A DNA stretch of 64,000 nt from SHWB01 sp050246875 (GCA_050246875.1 JBFWVF010000006.1:256295-320294); one strand, 5' to 3'. Counted from the first letter of the stretch, positions 1 to 9,408 are shown. A program made the numbers and translations. Notes: a model not told the origin generated them from the letters alone.

Positions 1-675
1 CGCGCCGCGTGGCAACTCGCCGGCCAGCCGTCCGCGCCCGCGCCCGTCGTCACCGCGTTCACTCTCAGCATCGGCTCGCCCGACGAGATGGCGCGCGTCG
101 CGCGGGCCAACGCCGCGCGGCCGCTGCTGAAGATCAAGCTCGGCGCCGGTGAGGGCGACGGCGATCGACTGGCTGCCGTGCGTGCCGCAGCGCCTCGCGC
201 GCGCCTCATCGTCGATGCCAACGAAGGCTGGACCGCCGACGACTGGCGCCGCCTCGGCCCGCGAATGGCCGACGCCGCGGTCGAACTCGTCGAACAACCT
301 TTGCCGGCCGACGCCGACGCCGTGCTGGCGACGCTGCCGCGCCCGGTACCCGTGTGTGCGGACGAGTCCTGCCGCGACCGCCGCGGCCTCGCCGCGCTCG
401 CCGGCCGCTACGACGCGATCAACATCAAGCTCGACAAGACCGGCGGACTGACGGAGGCGCTGGCGCTGGCCGACACGGCCGCCGCCATGGGCCTGGGGCT
501 GATGGTCGGCTGCATGCTCGGTACCAGCCTGGCCATGGCTCCGGCTCTTCTGGTCGCGCGGCAGGCGCGCTGGGTCGACCTCGACGGGCCGCTGCTGCTG
601 GCCGAGGACCGGACACCGCCGCTGCCCGTCGTCGACAGCGCACTGGGCCCGCCACCGGCCGCGCTGTGGGGCTGA
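1..675 (+). CDS. Dipeptide epimerase (L-Ala-D/L-Glu epimerase type), 3' part
   Basis: The gene enters from outside the window, so its N-terminus is missing; 224 residues are visible in frame 1. The fragment carries the enolase-superfamily barrel signature: KIKLG (KxK catalytic lysine), DANEGW and EQPL and CADES supplying the three metal-binding acids in order, then NIKLDKTGG with the second catalytic lysine, and the CMLGTS strand. This order and the short C-terminus match L-Ala-D/L-Glu epimerases (YcjG-like), which recycle murein-peptide dipeptides in the cytoplasm. Exact dipeptide specificity cannot be read from motifs. It ends 15 bp before the histidine kinase on the same strand, which may reflect co-transcription rather than a shared role. 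Confidence 0.85.
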   Translation, partial: RAAWQLAGQPSAPAPVVTAFTLSIGSPDEMARVARANAARPLLKIKLGAGEGDGDRLAAVRAAAPRARLIVDANEGWTADDWRRLGPRMADAAVELVEQPLPADADAVLATLPRPVPVCADESCRDRRGLAALAGRYDAINIKLDKTGGLTEALALADTAAAMGLGLMVGCMLGTSLAMAPALLVARQARWVDLDGPLLLAEDRTPPLPVVDSALGPPPAALWG

Positions 676-690
676 CCCGGGAGGCACAAC

Positions 691-3600
691 TTGCCGCACG
701 GGGCCTTTCTCCGTAGTGTCGGAGACAGGGGTGGCAGTGGGAAGCCGGTGCTCCCGGAAAGCACGATGCAGTCACAGGCACCGAGCGCGCGGCCCGGCGA
801 AGCGGAGCGTATCGTCGCCGACGGAGACGTTCGGCCGGAGGCGCCTCAGGCAGCCAGCATCGCCGTTGCCGTGACCGCGCAGCAGATCGCCGGGCTCTAT
901 CGCCACACGCGCATCTCCAACCTCGTCACGCCGGTCAACAGCGCGCTCGTCGTCTACATCGTCTGGTCGCACGTGCCGCAGATGTTGGCCCTGGCCTGGG
1001 TCACGGCGATGTGGCTCGTTACCGGCCTGCGCGTGGCGCTCGACGTCTGGTACCGCCGTGCACCCGTCGAACGTCGCGCGGACACTGCCTGGCGCGACCG
1101 GGCCGTCGTCCTGATCGGGCTTGCGGGCATTACCTGGGGTGCCGGCACTCTTCTGCTATTTCCGGCCGGCGATCTGGTCGGCCAGTTCTTCATCGCCATG
1201 GTCGCGGTCGGCATGAGCGCCGGCGGCGCGATGGCGCTCAGCATCTATCTGCCGGCGATGCTCGCCTACTGCGTGCCGCTGATTGCCCTGCAGGTCGTGG
1301 CGCTGGCCCTGCAGAACACGTCGGCGCACCGGGCGCTGGCCATCATGAGCATCGTCTATTTTGCGGCGCTGTTCGCGCTGGCGCGTGTGTCGAACCGCGC
1401 GTTCACGGCCACCATCCGCCTCGGCCTCGAGAACGCCGACCTTCTCGGCATCGTGGAGAACACCCAGCGCCGCCTCGAGGACGCCATCGAGAGCATGGCC
1501 GACGCCTTCGCCTTCTTCGACGGCGACGACCGGCTGGTCCAGTGCAATGCCCGGTTCCGCACCCTTGTGCCGGCGCTGTTCAGCCGGCGTGGCCTGCCGG
1601 TGCGCTACCTCGATTTCCTGCATGCACTCGCCTCGGACGGCATGGTGCAGGAGGCGCGCGGTCAGATCGACCCGTGGGTCGCGCGCATGCTGGCGCGTCA
1701 TCGCAATCCGGGCGGCGGCATCGACCTGCGCCTGACCGACGGCCGCTGGCTACGCCTGTCCGAGCGCCGTACCAGCGAGGGCGGCGTCGTCACGATCGTC
1801 ACCGACGTCACCGAGCTGAAGGCCCGCGAAGGCGAGGCACGCACCAGCGAGGGCCGCTTCCGCGACTTCGTCGAGGTGTCGACGGACTGGCTGTGGGAAA
1901 CCGATGCAAGCCTCCGTATCACGGCACTCGTCGGGCCCTACCAACAGATCACCGGCTGGCCGGTCGAGCGCCTGCTCGGGCGGCGACACGCCGACATCGA
2001 GGCGCCGTTCAACATCGGACCGTGGGAGCGCATGCTCGCCGACCTCGCGGCGCATCGCCCGATCCACAATGTCCACGTCGAACGCACGACCGACGACAAC
2101 CGCGTCCACCACTTCCTGCTGAACGGCAAACCTCTGTTTGATGCCGGTGGGACCTTCCTCGGCTTTCGCGGCACGGGAACGGACATGACGCCGGTGTTCG
2201 AGGCGCAGCGCGAGGCCCGCGAGGCCCGGCTGCGGCTGTTCGAGGCTGTCGAGGCGCTGCCGGCGAGCTTCCTGCTGTTCGACAACGACGACAGCCTCGT
2301 TGTCTGGAACACGCGCGCGCCCGAACTGCTGCCCGGCATCGAACCGCTGTTGCACGCCGGCGCCAGCTACGCCGAATTGATGGGCGCGCTCGCCGGCAAT
2401 GTCAGTGATGCCCAGGGCCGCATCGGCGCCTGGGTCGCCGAACGCCTGCAGCGCCACGCCGCGCCCGAAGGCCCCCAGGAGCTGCGCCTCGCCGACGGAC
2501 GGGCGATCCAGTTGCTCGAACGCCGCAGCGCCAGCGGCGCCACCGTGCTCGTCGGCACCGACGTCAGCGAAATCCGGCGCGACCAGCAGGATCTCGCCGA
2601 CAAGACGCGGCTGCTGCAGACAACGCTGGAAAGCATGGGCGAAGGCCTGATCGTGCTCGACTCCGAGCAACGTACCGTGCTCGTCAACAATCGCCTCGCC
2701 AAGCTTATCGGCCTGCCGGAGTCGCTCGGCCGTACAGGCGTGCATCTGGGTGAAATCCGCGCTTATCTGGAACGTCGCGGCGATTTGAGCCGCGTGCCCG
2801 CCGCCGCCCGCCCCGAAGCCGTGGTCGCCGCCTTCGCGGCCGGCACTCCATTCCATTTCGAGCGCACCCTTCCCAGCGGCAATGTCCTCTCGGTACGCGC
2901 GAGCCCGATGCCCTCCGGTGGCTGGGTCATGCTGTTCGCGGATGTCACCGCCGAACGTGCGGCTATCGTGGCACTGGAGGAAAGCGAGGAACGCTATCGC
3001 CGCCTTGTCGAGGCGCTCCCCGACATCGTCGCCGTGGGGGTCGCCGGCCGCCTGGTCTTCGTCAACCGTGCCGGCTCACGTCATCTCGGCGCCAACAGCG
3101 CGGCCGCGCTGGTCGGCCGGCGTGTCCTCGACTTCGTCCATCCGGACCACCACGACCTGTCGCGCGCGACCGAACCCGCGGGCGATCCGACCAGTGCCGT
3201 CCCCTACCACGAAATCCGCATGCTGCGGATCGACGGCAGCCCGTTCGACGCCGAGGTCGCCGGCATCCGATTCACCTACCGCGGTCAGCCGGCCAACCTG
3301 TACATCGCGCATGACATCACGGAGCGCAAACTGGCGCAGGCACAGGTCGTGCAGGCCTCCAAGCTCGCAACCCTCGGGGAAATGGCCGCCAGCCTGACGC
3401 ACGAACTGAACCAGCCGCTCAACATCATCCGCCTCGCGGCCGACGCATCGCTGATCCTGATGGAGGAGGGCGATTCCGATTTCGAGTATCAGCGCGAACA
3501 GTTCCAGCAGATATCGAACCAGACCCAGCGCATGGCCCAGATCATCGATCACATGCGCGTCTTCAATCGCCGCGACGAGGCCTCCAGCGAGCCTTTCGAC

Positions 3601-4116
3601 GCCAATGCCAGCGTCCGGCAGGCGGTTCGCCTCGTCGAGGACCAGTATCGCCTGGACGACGTCACGGTAACCTGCCTGCTGCCGGAAGGTCCGGCGATCG
3701 TGCGCGGCCATCCGATCCGCCTCGAGCAGGTGGTGCTCAACCTGCTGTCGAACGGTCGCGACGCCATCATGGCGCGGCGGCAGCGGGAGGGCCGGCCCGG
3801 CGGCGCCATCCGCGTGCGTGCCTACCGCGAGCATTCCTCCGACGGAGCGCCGGGCCGCTTGCGCATCCTCGTCAGCGACGAGGGCGGCGGCATTCCGTCG
3901 GACAAGCTGGCGCAGATATTCGACCCGTTCTTCACGACCAAGGAATCGGGCAAGGGTACGGGCCTCGGCCTTGCCATCGGCTACTCGATCGTCTCGGGCA
4001 TGGGCGGGCGGATCGACGTCCGCAACCGCGGCCAGGGGGCCGAGTTCGAGATCGAACTGCCACTCGCCCCGCAGCCGGCCAAGGCCCCGGCAACCGCTCC
4101 GGCCGGAATGTCCTAG
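691..4116 (+). CDS. Membrane sensor histidine kinase with five PAS domains
   Basis: A 1141-residue hybrid-less sensor kinase. About six hydrophobic segments lie between residues 78 and 234. Five PAS-like modules follow (roughly 255-375, 388-500, 515-628, 640-752, 765-880). The HisKA domain has the H-box SLTHELNQPLN (His near 904), and the HATPase domain has an N-box LNLLSNGRDAI near 1020 and G-boxes DEGGGIP and GKGTGLGLAIG near 1063-1096, placing it in the FixL/NtrB-like group. The start chosen is TTG at 691 because GGGAGG lies 7 bases upstream; ATG 766 is the alternative. No receiver is fused; the receiver protein 300 bp downstream on the same strand is the obvious partner candidate. The sensed ligand is unknown. 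Confidence 0.9.
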   Translation: MPHGAFLRSVGDRGGSGKPVLPESTMQSQAPSARPGEAERIVADGDVRPEAPQAASIAVAVTAQQIAGLYRHTRISNLVTPVNSALVVYIVWSHVPQMLALAWVTAMWLVTGLRVALDVWYRRAPVERRADTAWRDRAVVLIGLAGITWGAGTLLLFPAGDLVGQFFIAMVAVGMSAGGAMALSIYLPAMLAYCVPLIALQVVALALQNTSAHRALAIMSIVYFAALFALARVSNRAFTATIRLGLENADLLGIVENTQRRLEDAIESMADAFAFFDGDDRLVQCNARFRTLVPALFSRRGLPVRYLDFLHALASDGMVQEARGQIDPWVARMLARHRNPGGGIDLRLTDGRWLRLSERRTSEGGVVTIVTDVTELKAREGEARTSEGRFRDFVEVSTDWLWETDASLRITALVGPYQQITGWPVERLLGRRHADIEAPFNIGPWERMLADLAAHRPIHNVHVERTTDDNRVHHFLLNGKPLFDAGGTFLGFRGTGTDMTPVFEAQREAREARLRLFEAVEALPASFLLFDNDDSLVVWNTRAPELLPGIEPLLHAGASYAELMGALAGNVSDAQGRIGAWVAERLQRHAAPEGPQELRLADGRAIQLLERRSASGATVLVGTDVSEIRRDQQDLADKTRLLQTTLESMGEGLIVLDSEQRTVLVNNRLAKLIGLPESLGRTGVHLGEIRAYLERRGDLSRVPAAARPEAVVAAFAAGTPFHFERTLPSGNVLSVRASPMPSGGWVMLFADVTAERAAIVALEESEERYRRLVEALPDIVAVGVAGRLVFVNRAGSRHLGANSAAALVGRRVLDFVHPDHHDLSRATEPAGDPTSAVPYHEIRMLRIDGSPFDAEVAGIRFTYRGQPANLYIAHDITERKLAQAQVVQASKLATLGEMAASLTHELNQPLNIIRLAADASLILMEEGDSDFEYQREQFQQISNQTQRMAQIIDHMRVFNRRDEASSEPFDANASVRQAVRLVEDQYRLDDVTVTCLLPEGPAIVRGHPIRLEQVVLNLLSNGRDAIMARRQREGRPGGAIRVRAYREHSSDGAPGRLRILVSDEGGGIPSDKLAQIFDPFFTTKESGKGTGLGLAIGYSIVSGMGGRIDVRNRGQGAEFEIELPLAPQPAKAPATAPAGMS

Positions 4117-4279
4117 GCAGCGTCCGACAGGCTCCGGCGTGGAAGCCTCTATCGCGCCGATATGATGGACCGACGCGATCAGCCGCTGTATCAGGCCGCC
4201 GTCAGCGTCGATCAACGGTCGTCGCGGAGCAGCCCGGCTTCCGAGACATGCCGGATTGCCGGGAATTCCGGCAGTTCTT

Positions 4280-4309
4280 TTGACCCGGCAGGCCGGTCTA
4301 CGGTACTAT
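4280..4309 (+). promoter_or_regulatory. Predicted housekeeping promoter of the receiver gene
   Basis: TTGACC (4280-4285) and TACTAT (4304-4309) are separated by 18 bases, a good match to a sigma-70-type promoter. Transcription would begin near 4316, giving a leader of about 97 nt before ATG 4413. The rest of the 296-bp gap 4117-4412 between the kinase and the receiver shows nothing else I can name. The receiver can thus be expressed independently of the upstream kinase. Confidence 0.55.
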
Positions 4310-4412
4310 CCTCGCATTGCCAGCCGAGCCTGGGGGTGGCGGGGCCATCATCCGGTCGGTTCGACTGGGTGCCGACGCCGGGATCGTGGCGCCAAGAGGA
4401 TTGGCACTGACC

Positions 4413-4838
4413 ATGAGGCAGGCTGCAGGTTCACGTGCGCCGCAGGCGGCCGGCCGGCAGCCGGTGGTCCTGATCGTCGACGACGACAAGGTGCAGGCCG
4501 ACCAGATCGCGACCTTCCTGTCGCGCTTCGGCATTTCGGTTATCCAGGAAGACAATGGCTTTGCCGCGGTGAACACGATCCGCCGCGAGCAGCCCGCCGT
4601 CGTCGTGATGGACGTTCGCATGCCGGGGCTCGACGGAATCAGCGCCGCGAAGCTGGCATCGCGGCTGGAGCACCGTCCGCGCATCATCCTGATGTCGGGA
4701 TATGCCGATCAGGTGAAACGGGCGACTGAAGAGGACATCGAGGTCTTCGCGGTCGTCGACAAGCCCCTGCCGTTGCGGGTGCTCGTGCGCTTCATCCAGG
4801 GTGCCCTCAACGACCCGGAGCCGCCGGCCGCTCGTTAG
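4413..4838 (+). CDS. Single-domain response regulator (CheY-like receiver)
   Basis: A 141-residue protein that is a receiver domain only. It has the acidic pocket VDDDK near the N-terminus, the phospho-acceptor aspartate in VVMDVRMPGLDG, the Ser/Thr position in ILMSGYA and the conserved lysine in VVDKPLP. No output domain follows. ATG 4413 is chosen over the TTG at 4317, because the TTG falls on the predicted transcription start. It follows the five-PAS kinase on the same strand and probably receives phosphate from it or passes it on through a phosphorelay; this pairing is inference from position. Confidence 0.85.
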   Translation: MRQAAGSRAPQAAGRQPVVLIVDDDKVQADQIATFLSRFGISVIQEDNGFAAVNTIRREQPAVVVMDVRMPGLDGISAAKLASRLEHRPRIILMSGYADQVKRATEEDIEVFAVVDKPLPLRVLVRFIQGALNDPEPPAAR

Positions 4839-4858
4839 CCACTCGGCCCGACGGCTCT

Positions 4859-5515
4859 TCAGCGCCGGTTCCGACGCACGGCTTCACCCTCCACCAGCGT
4901 CCACCCCACGAGGTCGCGGAGCGTCTTGCCGAGAGCGGCATCGAAGGCCGCGATGACCGGCTCGATTGCATCGTGGCTGGCGGCAACCGTCGCCTCGAAG
5001 CGTTCCGACGCGACGATCGTACGCTCCGGCATGGCGACAAGCTTGGCGTGAATCTGGACGACTGCGGACGGGTTCGAGCCGGTATATACCGCCTGGAATT
5101 CGCGCAGTTCCGCCTTGAGCACGAAATCGGCGCGCAGGCCGAGCGATTCCCGGCCGACGGCGACAATGCGGTGTGAGTTCTCGAAGGACTCGACGATCAG
5201 CGTCTGCACAAGCTGGGTCGCCCGATCGGTCCAGCTGGCGCGCGCATAGTATTCGAGTTCGAGCGGGTTGCGGTACAGCGCCACCCGCGTGGTATCCAGC
5301 CCGGCAGCCGCAATCGGCAGTTCTACCACGAGCTGCCAGTCGACCCGAGGCAGGGACGTCTCGAAAGTACTCTTTGGCGACAGCGTGAACAGCCGTGGCG
5401 GCGGCCCCTGACCCGGCAACAACTCGGCGCAGCCGGCCAACAGAAATGCCCCCGCCACCACCGGGGCGACGATGCGCGCAAGGCGCGGCTTCCGTCGTTC
5501 ACTTTCCAGGCTCAT
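4859..5515 (-). CDS. ABC-type transport auxiliary lipoprotein (PqiC/Mla-associated)
   Basis: An outer-membrane-type lipoprotein of 218 residues. Beginning at ATG 5515, the signal peptide runs through VVAGAFLLAGC, where LAGC is the lipobox and the Cys would be acylated. The body fits the ABC_trans_aux (PqiC-like) family that accompanies MCE transporters: an LVVELPIAAAGLDTTR strand, the RNPLELEYYARASWTDR segment, and the LVQTLIVESFENS helix. The start overlaps the 3' end of the mlaD-like gene by 17 bp, so it is the last gene of the four-gene lipid transport operon. It likely supports the MCE assembly in the periplasm or at the outer membrane. Confidence 0.8.
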   Translation of the reverse strand: MSLESERRKPRLARIVAPVVAGAFLLAGCAELLPGQGPPPRLFTLSPKSTFETSLPRVDWQLVVELPIAAAGLDTTRVALYRNPLELEYYARASWTDRATQLVQTLIVESFENSHRIVAVGRESLGLRADFVLKAELREFQAVYTGSNPSAVVQIHAKLVAMPERTIVASERFEATVAASHDAIEPVIAAFDAALGKTLRDLVGWTLVEGEAVRRNRR

Positions 5516-6497
5516 AGCCACGCTGCTGGTTGCCGAACAGGAAGCGGGCCGGGTCGCGCTCGACCTCGGAGGCGACGCGGTTGAGACCACTGACCAATGC
5601 CCGCGCCTCGGCGATGAATGCGGTCAGGTCCGCCAGCCCTTCATGGGAAAAACTGCGCACTGCCGGCCGGGTCTCGTCGACCATGACCTCGACCTTGCCG
5701 GACACGCGCTGGAGAGTCTCTGCGCTCCCACGTAGTTCGCCAATCAGTTTGCGAATGTCTGCGCGGTTGTCGACGACTGTTCCGCTCACCGCGTCGGCGC
5801 TCGCGCGAACCGCGACCAGCGTCGCTTCCGCTTCGGTCGTGAGGCCGTCCAGCGCCGAAGCCGTCTCGCGCAATGCCGTGGTGGTGGCGCGCACGTCGTC
5901 GACCATGGCGCCGATGTCGTCCGCGCGTGCTGCCAGCGCCCCCGACAGCACGGCGAAGTTCTCCAGCGTCGCCGCGAAATTCGCCCTGTTGCGGTCGTCG
6001 AACAACTGGTTCGCACGGGCGATCAGCAGGTTGGCACGGTCGACAAGTTCCGGTGCATCCTCGAAAATCTGCTCGAGCTGCGACGGTCGCGACGCAATGA
6101 CCGGGTGACGTTGTCCGGTGCGACGCTGCAGGACCGGCGCATCGCGCGTACCGCCGGCGAGCTGCACCATCACGCCGCCGGTAATGCCGCGCATTTCCAG
6201 TTGCGCCTGCGTATCCTCGCGCACCGGCGTATCCGCCTTCACCTCGATCGTGACAACGACACGCTCGAGATTGTCGGGATCTATGCTGATCTCGCTGACC
6301 TCGCCGACGGGAATGCCGCGATAGACCACCTGGCTGCCCTCGGACAGGCCGTTTATCTGGCCGGTAAAATAGATGTCGTAACGGGCAAACTCGCGATCGA
6401 ACTGGAACTTCGCCAGCCAGATGGCGAAGACGATCAGGCCGGCGAATAGCACCAGCACGAAGCTGCCGACGAGCAGATGATTGGCCCGCGTCTCCAT
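5499..6497 (-). CDS. mlaD: MCE-domain lipid transport protein (MlaD-like)
   Basis: A 332-residue protein anchored by one N-terminal transmembrane helix (about residues 9-28, VGSFVLVLFAGLIVFAIWL), followed by an MCE domain (about 36-115) with the core motif GLSEGSQVVYRGIPVGEV and the ITGGVMVQLAGG strand. The long C-terminal half (about 150-320) is rich in Ala, Asp, Leu and Val heptads and should be helical, as in other MCE proteins that form a hexameric lipid tunnel. It is considerably longer than E. coli MlaD (about 180 residues). It lies 3 bp downstream of the ATPase gene and overlaps the lipoprotein gene. Confidence 0.85.
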   Translation of the reverse strand: METRANHLLVGSFVLVLFAGLIVFAIWLAKFQFDREFARYDIYFTGQINGLSEGSQVVYRGIPVGEVSEISIDPDNLERVVVTIEVKADTPVREDTQAQLEMRGITGGVMVQLAGGTRDAPVLQRRTGQRHPVIASRPSQLEQIFEDAPELVDRANLLIARANQLFDDRNRANFAATLENFAVLSGALAARADDIGAMVDDVRATTTALRETASALDGLTTEAEATLVAVRASADAVSGTVVDNRADIRKLIGELRGSAETLQRVSGKVEVMVDETRPAVRSFSHEGLADLTAFIAEARALVSGLNRVASEVERDPARFLFGNQQRGYEPGK

Positions 6498-6500
6498 CGC

Positions 6501-7304
6501 CTACCTCTGCACCGCCCGTTGCGAGCGGTCCATGCCGCCGGGCACGGCACGTGCACGCGGCCCGTGGAAATAGTCATGGATCCACGGATGCTCATCGACC
6601 ATCAGATCAGCGAGCGTGCCGACCTTAACACGGCCGTCGACCAGCACGGCAATGCGCTGGCAGACGGCGGCCAGCGTATCGAGGTCGTGCGTGACCATGA
6701 CGACGGTATGTCCGAGGGCACGCTGCAGGTCGGCGACCAGATCGTCGAAGGCCGCCGCGCCGATCGGGTCGAGGCCCGCGGTCGGCTCGTCGAGGAACAG
6801 AATCTCCGGATCAAGCGCCAGCGCGCGCGCGAGCCCGGCCCGTTTGCGCATGCCTCCCGACAATTCGGCCGGGCGCAGGCGATCGGCACCGGCCGCGAGC
6901 CCGACAAGGCCGATTTTCACCAGTGCGATCTCGCGCGCGAGGTCGACCGGCAAGCTGGTGTGCTCAACGAGCGGCACCATGACGTTTTCGAGGACCGTCA
7001 GGGAGCTGAACAGCGCGCCGTCCTGGAACAGCACGCCAACCCGCCGATCGACGGTCGCCCGCGCCGCTTGGTCCGCTGTAGCGAGATCGACGCCGAGCAC
7101 CTCGACGCGCCCCGCTGCCGGCCGTATCAGCCCGACCAGCGTGCGCAGCAGCACCGATTTGCCGGTTCCCGAGCCGCCGACAATGCCCATAACCTCGCCG
7201 CGCCGCACGGCAAGGTCGAGCCCATCGTGGATACGCCTCCCGCCAAGCTCAGTGACAAGGCCGGTGACGCGGATGACATTGTCGCCGACCGTGTCCGTCG
7301 CCAT
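6501..7304 (-). CDS. mlaF: ABC transporter ATP-binding protein (MlaF-like)
   Basis: A 267-residue ATPase with Walker A GGSGTGKSVL (near residue 40), the signature LSGGMRKRAGLARAL and Walker B ILFLDEPTAGLDP. The GGMRKR form of the signature and the HDLDTL switch region are typical of MlaF-type phospholipid transporters. It begins 2 bp after the permease stop codon and should power lipid movement through the MlaE/MlaD complex at the inner membrane. It sits in the operon order permease, ATPase, MCE protein, lipoprotein. No mlaC or separate mlaB gene is present here. Confidence 0.92.
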   Translation of the reverse strand: MATDTVGDNVIRVTGLVTELGGRRIHDGLDLAVRRGEVMGIVGGSGTGKSVLLRTLVGLIRPAAGRVEVLGVDLATADQAARATVDRRVGVLFQDGALFSSLTVLENVMVPLVEHTSLPVDLAREIALVKIGLVGLAAGADRLRPAELSGGMRKRAGLARALALDPEILFLDEPTAGLDPIGAAAFDDLVADLQRALGHTVVMVTHDLDTLAAVCQRIAVLVDGRVKVGTLADLMVDEHPWIHDYFHGPRARAVPGGMDRSQRAVQR

Positions 7305-7306
7305 GT

Positions 7307-8470
7307 TCAGATGCCCAGGACCGAGAACAGGATCGAAAACATCGCGTCGAAGACGATGACGAGGAAGATCGCCTCGACTACGGCGCGCGTCGTCATCGTA
7401 CCGACCGACTCCGCACTGCGCACCACCCGCAGGCCACGGAAGCAGCCCACGAGACCGATCGTGAAGCCGAAAATCGGCGCCTTGAGGATTCCGATCCAGA
7501 AGGTCCAGGACGTGACCGCGCCGCCGAGCTGACGGACGAACTGGACCGGCGAGATGTCGAGGGCCAGCGCGGCCATCAGCGCACCGCCCAGCAGCCCGGT
7601 CAGATCGGCGAAAAACGCCAGCAACGGCAACGCCACCACAAGCGCCAGGACGCGCGGCAGGACGAGCGCCTCCATCGGATCGATGCCCAGGACGCGCATG
7701 GCATCGACTTCCTCGTTGACCACCATGGTGCCAATTTCGGCCGTGAAGGCACTGCCGGACCGGCCGGCGAGCATGATGGCGGTGAGCAGCACCCCCATTT
7801 CCCGCAACATGCCCTGTCCGACAATGTTGACCGTGAATATCTCCGCTCCAAAGCGCGCCAGTTGATCGGCACTCTGGAAGGCCAGCACGACACCGACGAG
7901 AAAGGCGACCAGCCCGACGATCGGCATGGCGTCGATGCCTGAGCGCTCCAGGTGCGCGATCAACGCCGTCGCTCGCAGCCGGCCGGGCCGGCGCGCGGTG
8001 CGAGCGGCTACGATGAGCGTATGGCCGACGAAGGCCGTCAGGTCGCGCCCCTCAGCCAGCGCACCCAGCGTGGCGGCCCCGACGCGGACGACGAGCGCGG
8101 CGAAGGGATGGGGCCGCGCCGCCGGCGGCGAAGGCTGCGCTTCACGTTCGGCAATGGCCTCGAGCAGATCATCGCGCGCCTTGCCGGCCCCCGTCACGGT
8201 GACCCGTGTGCCCGCCGCCTCGAACGAGCGGCGCGTGCGGTGCACGAGCCATGCCCCCGCCGTATCGAGTGACTTAAGCCCGGCGAGATCGAGCGTGGCG
8301 TCGGCGACGCCGTCGACATTCACCGCGCCAAGGGCAGCGTCGAGTTCCGTCGCGTTGGCCGTTTCCCAGCTTCCCCTGAACGCGACAATGAGACGGTCGC
8401 CTTCGCGTCGCGCGTCGAGCCACCCCGCGGACGGCGCCGCCGCACCGTCACTCGCTGCTGTCATCGACAT
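7307..8470 (-). CDS. mlaE: MlaE-family ABC permease with N-terminal STAS domain
   Basis: A 387-residue permease. Residues about 15-115 form a STAS-like domain (LDLAGLKSLDTAGAWLVHR, equivalent to the serine-loop region of MlaB). The MlaE permease domain follows, with hydrophobic segments and the family motif EIGTMVVNEEVDAMRVLGIDP around residues 235-260. In E. coli the STAS partner MlaB is a separate protein; here it is fused to the permease, a common arrangement in alphaproteobacteria. First gene of the Mla-type operon, starting at ATG 8470 only 83 bp after the end of the lytic transglycosylase gene. Confidence 0.9.
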   Translation of the reverse strand: MSMTAASDGAAAPSAGWLDARREGDRLIVAFRGSWETANATELDAALGAVNVDGVADATLDLAGLKSLDTAGAWLVHRTRRSFEAAGTRVTVTGAGKARDDLLEAIAEREAQPSPPAARPHPFAALVVRVGAATLGALAEGRDLTAFVGHTLIVAARTARRPGRLRATALIAHLERSGIDAMPIVGLVAFLVGVVLAFQSADQLARFGAEIFTVNIVGQGMLREMGVLLTAIMLAGRSGSAFTAEIGTMVVNEEVDAMRVLGIDPMEALVLPRVLALVVALPLLAFFADLTGLLGGALMAALALDISPVQFVRQLGGAVTSWTFWIGILKAPIFGFTIGLVGCFRGLRVVRSAESVGTMTTRAVVEAIFLVIVFDAMFSILFSVLGI

Positions 8471-8553
8471 CGCGCCCCCGACCCGTAATGGGTCCGCCGA
8501 TCATGGTTACGACCAGCCGTCCGCGGGTCAACGCTCACGCGCGCTTCGTCAGG

Positions 8554-9294
8554 CTAACGCGCGTCGGCCACCGCGGTCGGTTCGTCGCGCCGCTGGGCCT
8601 CCCAGGCGGCGATGACGGCCGCACGGTAGGCGGCCGCCGCGGCGCGCCGGCGCTCGCTCTCGGCCCGCTGCTCGGCTTGTGCCGCCTCGCGTGCGGCGGT
8701 CGAGGTCGCCGCGGTTACCCCATGCGTCCGGCTCCACAGGCCGAGAACCTTCGCCCGGTAAGGCTGCGCCAGGGCGCGCGTGCGAGAGTGATAATGGGCG
8801 ACGGCTTGCGGCCACGAACGCTCTTCGGCGTTCAACGAGGCGAGGAAACGACCGGCATAGTCGGCGTTCGAGGCCGGATCGAAGGCAGCTTCCAGGCTTG
8901 GAAAGGCATTGGGGTGGTGCATCAGGTTCACCTGCATGCAGCCGACATCGATGTTGCGGACACCGCGCGCGCGCAGCGCCAGAACGTGCACGATCGCCGC
9001 GTCGCGACTGGGAAAGAACTTCCCGACGCCCTCGGCCATGACGGTCCACGGCCAGGCAACAGTTGCCGCCCGCTCCTCGTCCCAACGTCCGGACTCGGCG
9101 AGCGCAACGGCGGCCAACAGGCGTCGCGGGATTGCATGGCGACGTTCGGCAGCCTCGATGGCGCCGGCACATGGCCCGTCGAGAGCCAACGTCGCCGCGG
9201 CGTCCAGCACGCCCGCCGGAAAAATACCAAGGAGGAGCGCAGCCCCCGCGAGGGCGAGCGACCGGCGACAGCGGGTTGCAAAGGCGGACAGCAT
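8554..9294 (-). CDS. Periplasmic lytic transglycosylase-like protein (SLT fold)
   Basis: A 246-residue secreted protein. ATG 9294 is chosen because it places a signal peptide (SLALAGAALLLGIFPAGVLDAAA) at the N-terminus; in-frame codons further upstream add a non-conserved leader and run into the inverted repeats. The SLT-type lysozyme domain has the catalytic glutamate in LAAVALAESGRW, then GCMQVNLMHHPNAF and the NADYAGRFLASL and AVAHYHSR helices (goose-lysozyme/VirB1-like fold). The C-terminal 50 residues are an Ala/Arg/Glu-rich helix. It likely cleaves peptidoglycan glycan strands in the periplasm. It diverges from the sRNA gene. Confidence 0.8.
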   Translation of the reverse strand: MLSAFATRCRRSLALAGAALLLGIFPAGVLDAAATLALDGPCAGAIEAAERRHAIPRRLLAAVALAESGRWDEERAATVAWPWTVMAEGVGKFFPSRDAAIVHVLALRARGVRNIDVGCMQVNLMHHPNAFPSLEAAFDPASNADYAGRFLASLNAEERSWPQAVAHYHSRTRALAQPYRAKVLGLWSRTHGVTAATSTAAREAAQAEQRAESERRRAAAAAYRAAVIAAWEAQRRDEPTAVADAR

Positions 9295-9346
9295 GGCGAT
9301 GAGGTCAGCAAGCCGCGTGCCAGCCGTCTGACGGCCACGCGCCTTG

Positions 9347-9408
9347 TGCGACGCACCATTACTGCGTCGCAACAAAATTACCTGCAGCGGGCTGGAGATA
9401 TAATTTTG
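9347..9408. promoter_or_regulatory. Nested inverted repeats upstream of the transglycosylase gene
   Basis: TGCGACGCA (9347-9355) and TGCGTCGCA (9363-9371) form a perfect 9-bp inverted repeat around a 7-base loop. CAAAATTA (9373-9380) and TAATTTTG (9401-9408) form a second perfect 8-bp repeat. A TATAAT hexamer lies at 9399-9404 on the plus strand. The block sits 50-115 bp upstream of the transglycosylase start and could be its operator/promoter region or an mRNA leader hairpin. No protein can be assigned to it. Confidence 0.4.

Noticed and set aside
9347..9371. Perfect hairpin considered as a terminator of the transglycosylase gene
   Set aside because: It lies upstream of that gene, and neither strand has a T-tract next to it.
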